NCBI GenBank assembly: GCA_947450115.1
Contig: CANFUE010000003.1
Span: forward strand, 1 to 64,000
Source of the DNA: Acidimicrobiaceae bacterium
GTDB taxonomy: Bacteria > Actinomycetota > Acidimicrobiia > Acidimicrobiales > Ilumatobacteraceae
Direction: 5' to 3'
Length of the DNA stretch: 64,000 nucleotides
In this document: one piece after another, positions 25,317-33,035 of the stretch
Numbering within the stretch: position 1 is the stretch's first letter
Layout of the letters: each line of letters opens with the position of its first letter
Notes under the pieces: generated by a model
Seen by the model: only the letters and a program-made list of their open reading frames with translations
Told to the model about the DNA's origin: nothing
Databases searched by the model: none
Translations under genes and position numbers: made by a program

Positions 25317-26285
25317 ATGAAAAAGACAAACTTGAAGAAAAGCATTGTTGCTGCAAGTGTGGCCGCAGGAATCGCCGGTGGCTTGGTTGCCGGCCTTGCC
25401 CTCGGAGTTCCCGGCTTTGCCGGTGCACAAGCAAACAACTCCCCATTGAACGTTCAGGGCAGTTCCGCTGCCCTGGCGAAGTCGGCAGTAGTGAACTTGT
25501 CTGACACCATCCAAGTTCCTTCAGTTGGTGCGTCAAGCACTGGTGGTAAAGAGCATGGTCCGAAGCTTGAAGCAGCTGCCAAGGTTCTTGGTGTGACTGC
25601 TGAAGAGTTGAAGACTGAACTTTCAACGAAGTCGCTTGCCGACGTCGCGAAAGCAAAGGGTGTCGACATTACGAAAGTGACCGATGCGCTTGTTGCTGAG
25701 TTCAAAGCTCATCTTGACGAAGAGGTTGCTTCTGGTGAGCACACGCAAGCCGAAGCCGATGCGAAACTCGCTGAGTTCAAAACTCGTGTGACCGACATGG
25801 TGAACAATGTTCGTCCTGCTCGTGGCCCTGAGGGTCATGGCGCTGAGGGTCGTGGCCCTGGCGGTCCGAAGCTTGAAGCAGCTGCCAAGGTTCTTGGTGT
25901 GACTGCTGAAGAGTTGAAGACTGAACTTTCAACGAAGTCTTTGGCTGACATCGCGAAAGCAAAAGGTGTCGATATTACGAAAGTGACCGATGCGCTTGTT
26001 GCTGAGTTCAAAGCTCATCTCGATGAAGAGGTTGCTTCTGGTGAGCACACGCAGGCCGAAGCTGATGCGAAACTCGCTGAGTTCAAAACTCGTGTGACCG
26101 ACATGGTGAACAATGTTCGTCCTGCTCGTGGCCCTGAAGGTCGCGGACCTGGTGGACATGGTGGACCTGGTCGAGGCCCTGGAATGGGACACGGGATGGG
26201 CCACGGACCTGATGGCGATGAAGCAGCGCCAACAGTTCCCGCCATGCCAAGTTCGGTCACTATTTTGCCTTCGAATAACGCTTAA
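25317..26285 (+). CDS. Secreted protein with two near-identical 93-residue repeats
   Basis: A 322-residue exported protein. The signal peptide (VAAGIAGGLVAGLALGVPGF-AGAQA) is followed by two helical repeats, each starting PKLEAAAKVLGVTAEELKTE and ending DMVNNVRPARGPEG. Such LGVT-EEL / LADVAKAKGVD repeats occur in secreted proteins of Gram-positive bacteria, but their role is unclear. The tail is rich in Gly, His, Pro and Met (GHGGPGRGPGMGHGMGHGPD), which could bind metal. ATG 25317 has a good Shine-Dalgarno (GGAGAA). It lies 11 bp before the ferric-reductase-like gene and probably belongs to that operon. Confidence 0.8.
   Translation: MKKTNLKKSIVAASVAAGIAGGLVAGLALGVPGFAGAQANNSPLNVQGSSAALAKSAVVNLSDTIQVPSVGASSTGGKEHGPKLEAAAKVLGVTAEELKTELSTKSLADVAKAKGVDITKVTDALVAEFKAHLDEEVASGEHTQAEADAKLAEFKTRVTDMVNNVRPARGPEGHGAEGRGPGGPKLEAAAKVLGVTAEELKTELSTKSLADIAKAKGVDITKVTDALVAEFKAHLDEEVASGEHTQAEADAKLAEFKTRVTDMVNNVRPARGPEGRGPGGHGGPGRGPGMGHGMGHGPDGDEAAPTVPAMPSSVTILPSNNA
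25557..26141 (+). repeat. Tandem coding repeat, period 306 bp
   Basis: Two 279-bp blocks (25557-25835 and 25863-26141) that are almost identical at the DNA level, including silent sites, separated by 27 bp of Gly/His-coding sequence. Only a few substitutions are visible (for example GCCGACGTC versus GCTGACATC). The similarity at silent positions shows recent duplication or gene conversion. Confidence 0.9.
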
Positions 26286-26296
26286 GTTTCATCTTC

Positions 26297-27673
26297 ATGA
26301 CCAGACCCACCGTCGCTAGTGCTTTGTCGCGAGTTCGGCCACTTCCTGCCCCCCAGGCAAGTCGCGTTCTCGATACAGATGTGGGCGCCATTATTGGTGT
26401 CCTCACACTCGTGGTGGTGGGTCTTTGGTCGCGTCACGGCGGCGTAACCGCATTGGGTGGATCCGCTGCAAAGGCTTATACCTCAATAGCTCAGTTGACT
26501 GGTTTGTTTTGTAGTGAAGCGGGAATTCTCGGGCTCATTCTTATTACGCGAACACCACTGGTGGAACGGCGCTACGGCCTCGACCGAATGTTCAACTGGC
26601 ATCGACTACTGGGTGAAGCAATGGCAATTTTTCTTGCATTGCACATTGCATTCAGCATTGCGGCATGGGCAATTCCCGATGGGACGATGAACGCAATTCA
26701 ATCGCTCACTGGCAAAGAGCCTTACATGGCGCTTACAACGGTGGGTTCGGTCATCGTTCTCATTGTTACTTTCAGTTCCTTAAAGTCATTTCGTAACAAA
26801 CTCTCTTATGAGATGTGGTACTTCGTGCATCTCACTGCCTACTTCGGTTTGGCAGCTTCGTTTTCGCATCAAATTGTTTTAGGAACAGACTTCTCAACCG
26901 ATTCACTGGCACGTGGATTTTGGGTAGGAATACATCTTGCTCTTGTGGTCTGGTTGATCTGGAGTCGATGGGGCCGCTTGTTTATTGCCGTAGCTCGACC
27001 CTTGCGCGTTACAGCAGTAACGCATGAAGCTCAAGGAGTGACCAGTGTTGTTCTTTCGGGTACTCATTTACGCAAAGCAAAAGCTCATGGCGGGCAGTTC
27101 TATTTAGTGCGACAAATGGTGAAGGGTCGCTGGTGGCAAACGAACCCTTTCTCATTGTCTGCGCAGCCCACAACCGCTGGTTTGCGATTCACTGTGAAGT
27201 CTCGAGGCGAGTCGAGCAATGCCTTCACCAATATTGCTGTAGGAACTCGTGTCATCGTGGAAGGCCCTTACGGTGTCTGCACTCCCGACGTAGTGAAATC
27301 TGAAAAGGTACTTCTTGTTGCTGGCGGCGTAGGCATAGGCCCCGTGGTGTCGTTCCTGGAACAGTTGGGTTCTGAACATGAACCAATTATTTTGTATCGC
27401 GCAACTTCTGAAAAAGAAGTCGCGCACATCAATGAGCTAGAAGCCTTGGCTTCAGCACGCAATGGCAAGGTACATACGCTGATAGGGCCACGAGCAACAT
27501 TGAAAGTTGCCGACCCATTTAGCCCCGCGGTGCTTTTAAAGGTCGTACCCGACCTTGCAAAACGCGTTGTGATCGTTGCCGGACCAGAGTCAATGGTAAA
27601 AGCTGTACAACATGGTGCGAAAGCAGCAGGAGTGCCGGTAGAAAATATTCATGCCGAAAGGGCTTGGTGGTAG
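26297..27673 (+). CDS. Ferric-reductase-like membrane protein with FAD/NAD(P) domain
   Basis: A 458-residue protein. The N-terminal half has six helices with haem-binding histidines in NWHRLLGEAMAIFLALHIAF and FVHLTAYFGLAASFSHQ. The C-terminal half is a flavodoxin-reductase-type domain: NPFSLSAQP (FAD), GPYGVC, LLVAGGVGIGPVVSF (NAD(P)) and a last VAGPESMVKAV. It should move electrons from cytoplasmic NAD(P)H across the membrane through haem. It is followed 2 bp later by a secreted FMN-binding protein and then by ApbE, which attaches FMN; so the electrons may pass to that protein. Confidence 0.9.
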   Translation: MTRPTVASALSRVRPLPAPQASRVLDTDVGAIIGVLTLVVVGLWSRHGGVTALGGSAAKAYTSIAQLTGLFCSEAGILGLILITRTPLVERRYGLDRMFNWHRLLGEAMAIFLALHIAFSIAAWAIPDGTMNAIQSLTGKEPYMALTTVGSVIVLIVTFSSLKSFRNKLSYEMWYFVHLTAYFGLAASFSHQIVLGTDFSTDSLARGFWVGIHLALVVWLIWSRWGRLFIAVARPLRVTAVTHEAQGVTSVVLSGTHLRKAKAHGGQFYLVRQMVKGRWWQTNPFSLSAQPTTAGLRFTVKSRGESSNAFTNIAVGTRVIVEGPYGVCTPDVVKSEKVLLVAGGVGIGPVVSFLEQLGSEHEPIILYRATSEKEVAHINELEALASARNGKVHTLIGPRATLKVADPFSPAVLLKVVPDLAKRVVIVAGPESMVKAVQHGAKAAGVPVENIHAERAWW

Positions 27674-27675
27674 TC

Positions 27676-28299
27676 ATGTCACAAAAACCAACATTGGGTC
27701 GACAGATCTTCCCCGCAGTAGCACTCACAGTTGTAGGTGTCGGATTCATCTCACTTCTTGACAACCCCGGAGGCAATGGAGGGGTAGCTCTTGAAGGAGC
27801 CTTTGGTGCCACAACGGTGCCAATGAACGCAGACACCACAACAGTTTTGCCTGAGGTCGCGGTTGACCCTTCAGTTGTTGTTCCGCAAACGACGTTGGCT
27901 CCGAGCCCGTTGGTCACTGTTGCTCCAGTCGTTACACCTGCACCAGTCGTTACGCCTGCTCCGGCAGTTACTGCTGCTCCAAATACTCAACAAGCAACTG
28001 GAGTAGATACTTGCGATGGGGTTGCTATTACCGGGCCAGTAGCAAGTTTTAGATGGGGAAATATTCAGTTGCGGGCAACGTTTTCGCAGAAAAATGTATT
28101 ATGCAAAGTGAAGGTATTGACGTACCCGAGCGATCATCAAAAATCGATTTACATCAATCAAAATGCGCTACCTATTTATAACCAAGAAGCAATTACGGCT
28201 GGTGGTGCTCAAATTTCAGTTGTATCTGGAGCCACTGAGTCGTGGCGGGCGTACACTGCAGACCTCCAGGCAATAATTGATTCACACCCTGTGGGATGA
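27676..28299 (+). CDS. Secreted FMN-binding domain protein
   Basis: A 207-residue protein with an N-terminal membrane anchor/signal (IFPAVALTVVGVGFISLLDN), a Pro/Val/Thr repeat linker (TPAPVVTPAPAVTAAP), and a C-terminal FMN-binding domain ending in GGAQISVVSGATESWRAY. The SGAT sequence is the flavinylation motif to which ApbE joins FMN covalently through a phosphoester on Thr. ATG 27676 is 2 bp after the previous stop; it overlaps apbE by 4 bp. Likely an outer electron carrier. Confidence 0.85.
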   Translation: MSQKPTLGRQIFPAVALTVVGVGFISLLDNPGGNGGVALEGAFGATTVPMNADTTTVLPEVAVDPSVVVPQTTLAPSPLVTVAPVVTPAPVVTPAPAVTAAPNTQQATGVDTCDGVAITGPVASFRWGNIQLRATFSQKNVLCKVKVLTYPSDHQKSIYINQNALPIYNQEAITAGGAQISVVSGATESWRAYTADLQAIIDSHPVG

Positions 28300-29018
28300 G
28301 TACTGAAACCCGCCTCAAATTTGTTGGCAAATCAATGGGTACTGCTGTCAGCGTGCACATTGATGATGAAGTTTCACGTGTCTCGGCTGAAAGTGCATGG
28401 GAATTGGTGTGTATTTTTCTCCGCGATATTGAAGATCGATTCTCTACGTTCTTGCCGACGAGCGAAATTTCGCGCATTAATCATGGAGAACTGCACATGC
28501 TTGACGCTTCTTCAGATGTCATTGAAGTACTTGATGCATGTACCTGGTTAGAGCACGCAAGCAATGGGGCATTCAACGCACGCAGACCCGATGGATTACT
28601 TGACCCAGCAGGGTTCGTTAAAGGCTGGGCGGCGGAACGTGCAGCGGGCTTGCTTTTAGAGGCTGGTCTTCAGAACTATTACTTGCGTGTTGGTGGCGAT
28701 ATCCAAACTCATGGGCTGCAGTCCACTGGCGAAAAGTGGCGTGTAGGAATTGTTGACCCGCACAATTCTTCGCGCATTCATAGTTCCGTAGATGTTCCCG
28801 AAAACTGGGCTGTGGCTACTTCTGGCACCGCAGAACGAGGCCAACACATTTGGGGGAAAGATGCGACTGCAACACCACCACAGTTTTCATCAATGACTGT
28901 TATCGGCCCACACCTCATGTGGGCCGACGCTTTTGCTACAGCTGGTTTTGCACTCGGTGATGCTGGAATTGAGTGGGTAGAAAAATTCCCCGACTACACA
29001 GCCTTTACTTTGCGATAG
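28296..29018 (+). CDS. apbE: FAD:protein FMN transferase ApbE
   Basis: A 240-residue ApbE-family protein: KSMGTAVSVHI start, DIEDRFSTFLPTSEISRIN, LRVGGDIQTHG flavin-binding loop, ATSGTAERGQHIWG and the metal-binding DAFATAGFALG. It transfers FMN from FAD to Thr in a SGAT motif. No signal peptide is visible, so it may act in the cytoplasm or be exported by another route. It overlaps the preceding gene by 4 bp and, at its 3' end, the convergent phnZ-like gene by 14 bp. Shorter than the usual 300-350 residues. Confidence 0.9.
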   Translation: MSTETRLKFVGKSMGTAVSVHIDDEVSRVSAESAWELVCIFLRDIEDRFSTFLPTSEISRINHGELHMLDASSDVIEVLDACTWLEHASNGAFNARRPDGLLDPAGFVKGWAAERAAGLLLEAGLQNYYLRVGGDIQTHGLQSTGEKWRVGIVDPHNSSRIHSSVDVPENWAVATSGTAERGQHIWGKDATATPPQFSSMTVIGPHLMWADAFATAGFALGDAGIEWVEKFPDYTAFTLR

Positions 29019-29556
29019 CAATGTACTCCATTATCTCAAGGTACGACTCAAATGGATCAACGATGATGTGTTCGTCCTTTGCTCCTTCATCCCACCGACG
29101 AAGTTCAACGGCACTGAAAAAGTGTGGCGAGCGCTCAAAACGCATCACTTCATGATGGGTCATTAAGCCACCTTGTTTTTCCAGACTGCGAGCTGAGCCA
29201 ATGGAGAGTTGGTCAAAATAGGAGTCGTCTGCTGTGCATAGGAAGCGCTTTGCGGCAACGTGGAGAGCAATTGGTGCAGTTACGCCACTGGGAAAATGAG
29301 ATGCGAGGTACCGAGCGCCGAGCGCTTCGTGTTCGTCATTGGAATTCAAATCTAAGACACCGTTATTTTCCGCTAAGACCAAGAGATGACCAATATCGTG
29401 TAAGAGTGCCGCAATAGTGAGTTCTGGGCTTGCGCCAGATGCTTTAGCAAGAGCCGCACATTGGGTGGCATGTTCAGTTTGGCTAATTAACTCATCGTAT
29501 TTATTGTTGCCAAATCGACTAAATAACTGATTGATGTGGTGAATGGTTTCGTTCAT
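29005..29556 (-). CDS. phnZ: PhnZ-like HD-domain di-iron oxygenase
   Basis: A 183-residue HD-domain protein. Metal ligands can be read as H29, H53, D54, H76, H99 and D156, with spacing that matches the known PhnZ set (H34, H58, D59, H80, H104, D161). QTEHATQCA, AALLHDIGHL, LHVAAKRFL and the Y20/E22 pair are also typical. PhnZ cleaves the C-P bond of a 1-hydroxy-2-aminoethylphosphonate using O2, giving glycine and phosphate. The close relative TmpB uses the trimethyl form, so the exact substrate is open. The start overlaps phnY by 4 bp. Confidence 0.85.
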   Translation of the reverse strand: MNETIHHINQLFSRFGNNKYDELISQTEHATQCAALAKASGASPELTIAALLHDIGHLLVLAENNGVLDLNSNDEHEALGARYLASHFPSGVTAPIALHVAAKRFLCTADDSYFDQLSIGSARSLEKQGGLMTHHEVMRFERSPHFFSAVELRRWDEGAKDEHIIVDPFESYLEIMEYIAIAK

Positions 29557-30314
29557 CGAACTGGTTTCCCTTCAAAATCTCCAATAAGTGAAACACGTAC
29601 AGATTCATTATTTTCTTTTGATTCAGCAAACTCTTTGAGCTTCTGTTCGTAATAGCGACTCCGCAGGTCGCCTTCCCTCAGAGCGTTGTATGTGGGGTAG
29701 AGCGCACGTCGATCTTTTTGTGAGTGATTTGCTCCGCTGCGGTGCGGTGTGCGCGAATGAAACCACAATGTTTGACCCGCCCGTAGTTGAACCTTCATCC
29801 AATGGAAGGTTGCAACAAGTGTCGGGTCAATGCAGCCTTTAGTGTCCATGGGCAAGATTTCATGGTGGAGACCAGAGACCACCTCAAGACATCCATTTTC
29901 TTCCGTTGCATCGTCGACAGCGACCATGCAAGAAATATGAGTCTCTATGAATCGATAAGCAGGTGCATCTTGATGTGGAGAGTATCCCGCACCACCTGCA
30001 AGCTTGTAGTTGATCTTTTCCTTGTAGAGAACAGCTTCGCTTCCGAGCAACTGGGAAGCGACTACAGCCATCTGTCCACCGCACAGTAGTTGATGCATAC
30101 CGGAATGAAATGGCGTGAAATTTTCCGTGCGACACAGTTTGGGGCCATATTCCGTGAGTTCCCGGTAGTGCAGCCACTTGCCATCTTCGTCAGCCCACGA
30201 AGCGATGTCGGCTACCCACTTTTGAACCTCAGATGTTTCTTCTGAGGAAAGTGTGTCAACAAGAAGCCAACCTCTGTAGTTGAAGTGTTCTAGCTGTTCT
30301 GCTGAGAGATTCAT
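29553..30314 (-). CDS. phnY: PhnY-like Fe(II)/2-oxoglutarate dioxygenase (PhyH family)
   Basis: A 253-residue phytanoyl-CoA dioxygenase family protein. The iron ligands are in PHQDAPAYRF (HxD) and TPHRSGANHS; the final His-Arg pattern fits 2-oxoglutarate binding. In PhnYZ pathways the enzyme hydroxylates the alpha carbon of 2-aminoethylphosphonate before PhnZ cleaves it. It overlaps the ATPase gene upstream and the HD gene downstream by 4 bp each, so all are co-translated. TmpA-type activity on trimethyl-aminoethylphosphonate is an alternative. Confidence 0.83.
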   Translation of the reverse strand: MNLSAEQLEHFNYRGWLLVDTLSSEETSEVQKWVADIASWADEDGKWLHYRELTEYGPKLCRTENFTPFHSGMHQLLCGGQMAVVASQLLGSEAVLYKEKINYKLAGGAGYSPHQDAPAYRFIETHISCMVAVDDATEENGCLEVVSGLHHEILPMDTKGCIDPTLVATFHWMKVQLRAGQTLWFHSRTPHRSGANHSQKDRRALYPTYNALREGDLRSRYYEQKLKEFAESKENNESVRVSLIGDFEGKPVR

Positions 30315-31267
30315 TGTGCTGCCTCGTTGATGCCGATATTTAGTCCAATTGTGATGCTGTTATCAATCTGAGCCGAGATTGCTAGTACAGATATGGGGGT
30401 GTCATCATTTTCTAAACGCAGTGAAATTTTAGTGAAGGCACCAACAAAGGTGATGTCTGTGATTACGCCACGCCACTGGGCATTCTCGTCGTGTGTTGTG
30501 AGCACTAAATTCTCGGGACGGATAAGAATTCGCGTATTTCCTTTATGGAGGGTGTTAATACTTCCGACGAAATGGGCGACAAATGAGGAAGATGGATTGT
30601 TATATACATCACGTGGACTTCCGACTTGTTCAATCACTCCGTTATTCATCACGCAAATGCGGTCTGAAATACTCATTGCCTCATCTTGATCGTGGGTGAC
30701 GAACAGGGTTGTTACTCCAAGATCTCTGTTAAGCCGTCGTATTTCATCGCGCACCTCAACACGAATTTTTGCGTCGAGTGCACTGAGTGGTTCATCAAGT
30801 AGCAACACATGGGGTTCTGTTGCTAACGCTCGTGCAAGTGCAACGCGCTGTTGCTGCCCTCCTGATATTTGATGTGGCATGCGGTGGCCCAAATCAGATA
30901 GGCGAACGAGGTCGAGCATCTCTTCTGCTCGTTTCCTTCGTTCATCACTGTGTATGCCACGCACCCGAAGTCCGAATGAAACATTGTCACGCACGTTGAG
31001 ATGGGGAAACAGGCTGTAGCTCTGAAAAACCATTCCCATGTGCCGTTGATGTGCCGGGCGAGCGGCAATATCGGTTGAATTAACAACGATGGAACCAGAA
31101 TCGGAAGTTTCGAATCCTGCAGCAATTCGTAGCGCTGTGGTTTTTCCACATCCGCTTGGTCCAAGGAGGGTAACTAGCTCACCTTGAGCTAGCGCAAGGC
31201 CGAAGCCTTCAAGAGCTTGAACGCCACCAAAATTTTTTGAGACGTTGATAAATTCCAGGGCACTCAT
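30311..31267 (-). CDS. phnT: ABC transporter ATP-binding protein, probable phosphonate importer
   Basis: A 318-residue PotA/FbpC-type ATPase: Walker A GPSGCGKTT, Q-loop FQSYSLFPHLN, signature ISGGQQQR, Walker B VLLLDEPLSALD, H-loop THDQDEAM, and a C-terminal TOBE-like regulatory part (LIRPENLVL). It belongs to the group of importers for iron, polyamines, thiamine and 2-aminoethylphosphonate. Context with PhnY and PhnZ favours a phosphonate. The ATG at 31267 shares one base with the stop of the permease gene (TAATG). Confidence 0.85.
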   Translation of the reverse strand: MSALEFINVSKNFGGVQALEGFGLALAQGELVTLLGPSGCGKTTALRIAAGFETSDSGSIVVNSTDIAARPAHQRHMGMVFQSYSLFPHLNVRDNVSFGLRVRGIHSDERRKRAEEMLDLVRLSDLGHRMPHQISGGQQQRVALARALATEPHVLLLDEPLSALDAKIRVEVRDEIRRLNRDLGVTTLFVTHDQDEAMSISDRICVMNNGVIEQVGSPRDVYNNPSSSFVAHFVGSINTLHKGNTRILIRPENLVLTTHDENAQWRGVITDITFVGAFTKISLRLENDDTPISVLAISAQIDNSITIGLNIGINEAAQ

Positions 31268-32097
31268 TAGGGAACCATCCCGCTGTTGATTTGTTGAGGT
31301 ACGTTGCTTGCAGAATTTTTTCTTCTCATCATTCCTACCAAGGTGAAAAGGAGAGTTGTGAGAACAAGTATCAGAAGGCCAAGACCAAGTGCGCCTTGGG
31401 GCTCGCGCCCCTGTTCCTGAGCCATATACATCGGAAGTGTTCGTTTCAAAAGCAAAGAAGCGATTGTGAACTCTCCGAGAACCACAGTGATGGTTAAAAA
31501 AGTTGCATTCACAATGCTTGTACGAAGATTGGGAAGAAGAACATTCCACATCACCCGGAGAGAGGATGAGCCAAGTGACCGTGCAGCATCTACCAAGGTC
31601 CGCAAATCGAGAGCCTTAATTCCTACATCAAGCGAGCGAAAGGTGAAGGGCATTGCAAGAATTGCGTAGAAAGGGACAAGTGAGTAGTTGCTTGCCAAGA
31701 ACCATGGAGCAATAGACCTGTAGGTCCCACTTACGCCGACAACCAAAGCAATGGGGGGTACTACGTAGGGGAGAATTGTGACTGTTTCTACAAGACCCCT
31801 CCATCGAGGTGTTGACAGGTGAACCAATAAAGTTGTGGGAATCATCATCAAGAGCAGAACTATGACAGTGAAAAATGCAACCTTGAGGCTCACCGAGAGG
31901 GAATGTTTAAATTCTGGGTCTCGTAATGTAACGAGGAGACCATCGGCGGTCCATTTCTTGAATAAGTTATTTTTACCTAATGAAATGACAGGAATGCGCT
32001 GAAATGCAAACCGCGCCATCGATAGAAGCGGAGCTATGAAAAAAATAATAGCTAGCGCAATAAAAATATATGGCCAAGCTTTGCCAACACGTTTCAT
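31267..32097 (-). CDS. phnV: ABC transporter permease, probable phosphonate importer (PhnV-like)
   Basis: A 276-residue permease with six helices and the conserved cytoplasmic loop KALDLRTLVDAARSLGSSS. It fits the PotC/PhnV type. ATG 32097 (protein MKRVGKAWPYIFIALAI) overlaps the preceding permease stop by 4 bp (ATGA), and the gene shares one base with the ATPase gene. Confidence 0.83.
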   Translation of the reverse strand: MKRVGKAWPYIFIALAIIFFIAPLLSMARFAFQRIPVISLGKNNLFKKWTADGLLVTLRDPEFKHSLSVSLKVAFFTVIVLLLMMIPTTLLVHLSTPRWRGLVETVTILPYVVPPIALVVGVSGTYRSIAPWFLASNYSLVPFYAILAMPFTFRSLDVGIKALDLRTLVDAARSLGSSSLRVMWNVLLPNLRTSIVNATFLTITVVLGEFTIASLLLKRTLPMYMAQEQGREPQGALGLGLLILVLTTLLFTLVGMMRRKNSASNVPQQINSGMVP

Positions 32098-32963
32098 TGT
32101 TGCCACTTTTCGGCGCGCCTGCGAATGATGAGATAGCCAGTCATGGTGATGAACATGATGATGATCATCCACGCTGCTAGGGCGTAGCCAAGATTATCTT
32201 TTCCTGTAATGGTGTTGCCCTGGAGAAAGAAGCGAATTTGAACCGGTACGAGTCGAGCTCCACCGGAAGAAAGCGCGTATGCGGTTGCATAGGCGCTAAA
32301 TGCATTCGAAAAAAGTAGGAGAAACCCACCCAGCAAGGCGGGGGTGAGAAGTGGTAGCCCTATGTGGCGCCAGTATTGCCATGGTGCTGCGCCGAGACTC
32401 GCTGCTGATTCGGCCCAAGTGGCACGGAGGCCATCAAATGCGGGAACCATGATGAGAAACATCAAAGGAATCTGGAAGTACAGATAGACAATAGTGATTC
32501 CAGCAAAATTTGAAATGCGAAAACCTGTATCTGCGAGGTTGATGCCAAATGAGTCAATCAATTTGGTGATGAGGCCTTGAGTGCCTAAGGCCGCAATGAA
32601 TGCAAATGCAAGGGGAATTCCACCGAGATTCGCAGCTACTCCGGTGAAACTCGTCATAAAGTGACGAAACCATTTTGGTCGTTGAATACGTAATACGGAA
32701 GCAGCGAGAAGAGAACCAAAAAGAACACCGAGAAGTGCCGTTAAAAGACTCAGTTTAATGGTGTAGATAAACGACTCAAGGTATTGCCCAGTAATGGCCT
32801 CGTGAATTGCGCTTATTTCTGAATTTTTTGTGGGTTGTAGCGCCAGCCGAAATAGAGATACCGCTGGCCACAACAAGAAAAGGGCAACGAAGGAAAAGAA
32901 GGGGAGGAGACCAACTGGCCTGAATCGAGTTGGTATGCGAAAACGTTGAAGGGGGGTCCGCAT
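32094..32963 (-). CDS. phnU: ABC transporter permease, probable phosphonate importer (PhnU-like)
   Basis: A 289-residue permease with six helices (LLPFFSFVALFLLWPAVSLF first) and the EAA-type FDGLRATWAESAASLGAAP. ATG 32963 was chosen because AGGGGGG lies 7 nt upstream; an ATG at 33020 in the same frame has no Shine-Dalgarno. Both the Shine-Dalgarno and this ATG lie in the perfect hairpin at 32948-32979, so translation may be damped relative to the binding protein upstream. Confidence 0.8.
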   Translation of the reverse strand: MRTPLQRFRIPTRFRPVGLLPFFSFVALFLLWPAVSLFRLALQPTKNSEISAIHEAITGQYLESFIYTIKLSLLTALLGVLFGSLLAASVLRIQRPKWFRHFMTSFTGVAANLGGIPLAFAFIAALGTQGLITKLIDSFGINLADTGFRISNFAGITIVYLYFQIPLMFLIMVPAFDGLRATWAESAASLGAAPWQYWRHIGLPLLTPALLGGFLLLFSNAFSAYATAYALSSGGARLVPVQIRFFLQGNTITGKDNLGYALAAWMIIIMFITMTGYLIIRRRAEKWQQ

Positions 32964-32979
32964 ATGCGAACCCCCCTTC
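32948..32979 (-). promoter_or_regulatory. Hairpin over the permease start between binding-protein and permease genes
   Basis: GAAGGGGGGT pairs with ACCCCCCTTC (10 bp), and after one mismatch CGCA pairs with TGCG. The permease ATG is in the loop region and its AGGGGGG Shine-Dalgarno is inside the stem. No T-run follows. It may act as an attenuator or RNA-stabilising element that gives more binding protein than permease. Confidence 0.6.
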
Positions 32980-33035
32980 GGGAATAGCAAGCCCTTACTC
33001 GTATTGGTGGTAAGGGTCATATTAGAAGTTGCTTG

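Noticed and set aside
31268-31549. Longer N-terminus of the phosphonate transporter ATPase
   Set aside because: It lies antiparallel in frame over the permease gene and has no ABC similarity; ATG 31267 is joined to the permease stop.
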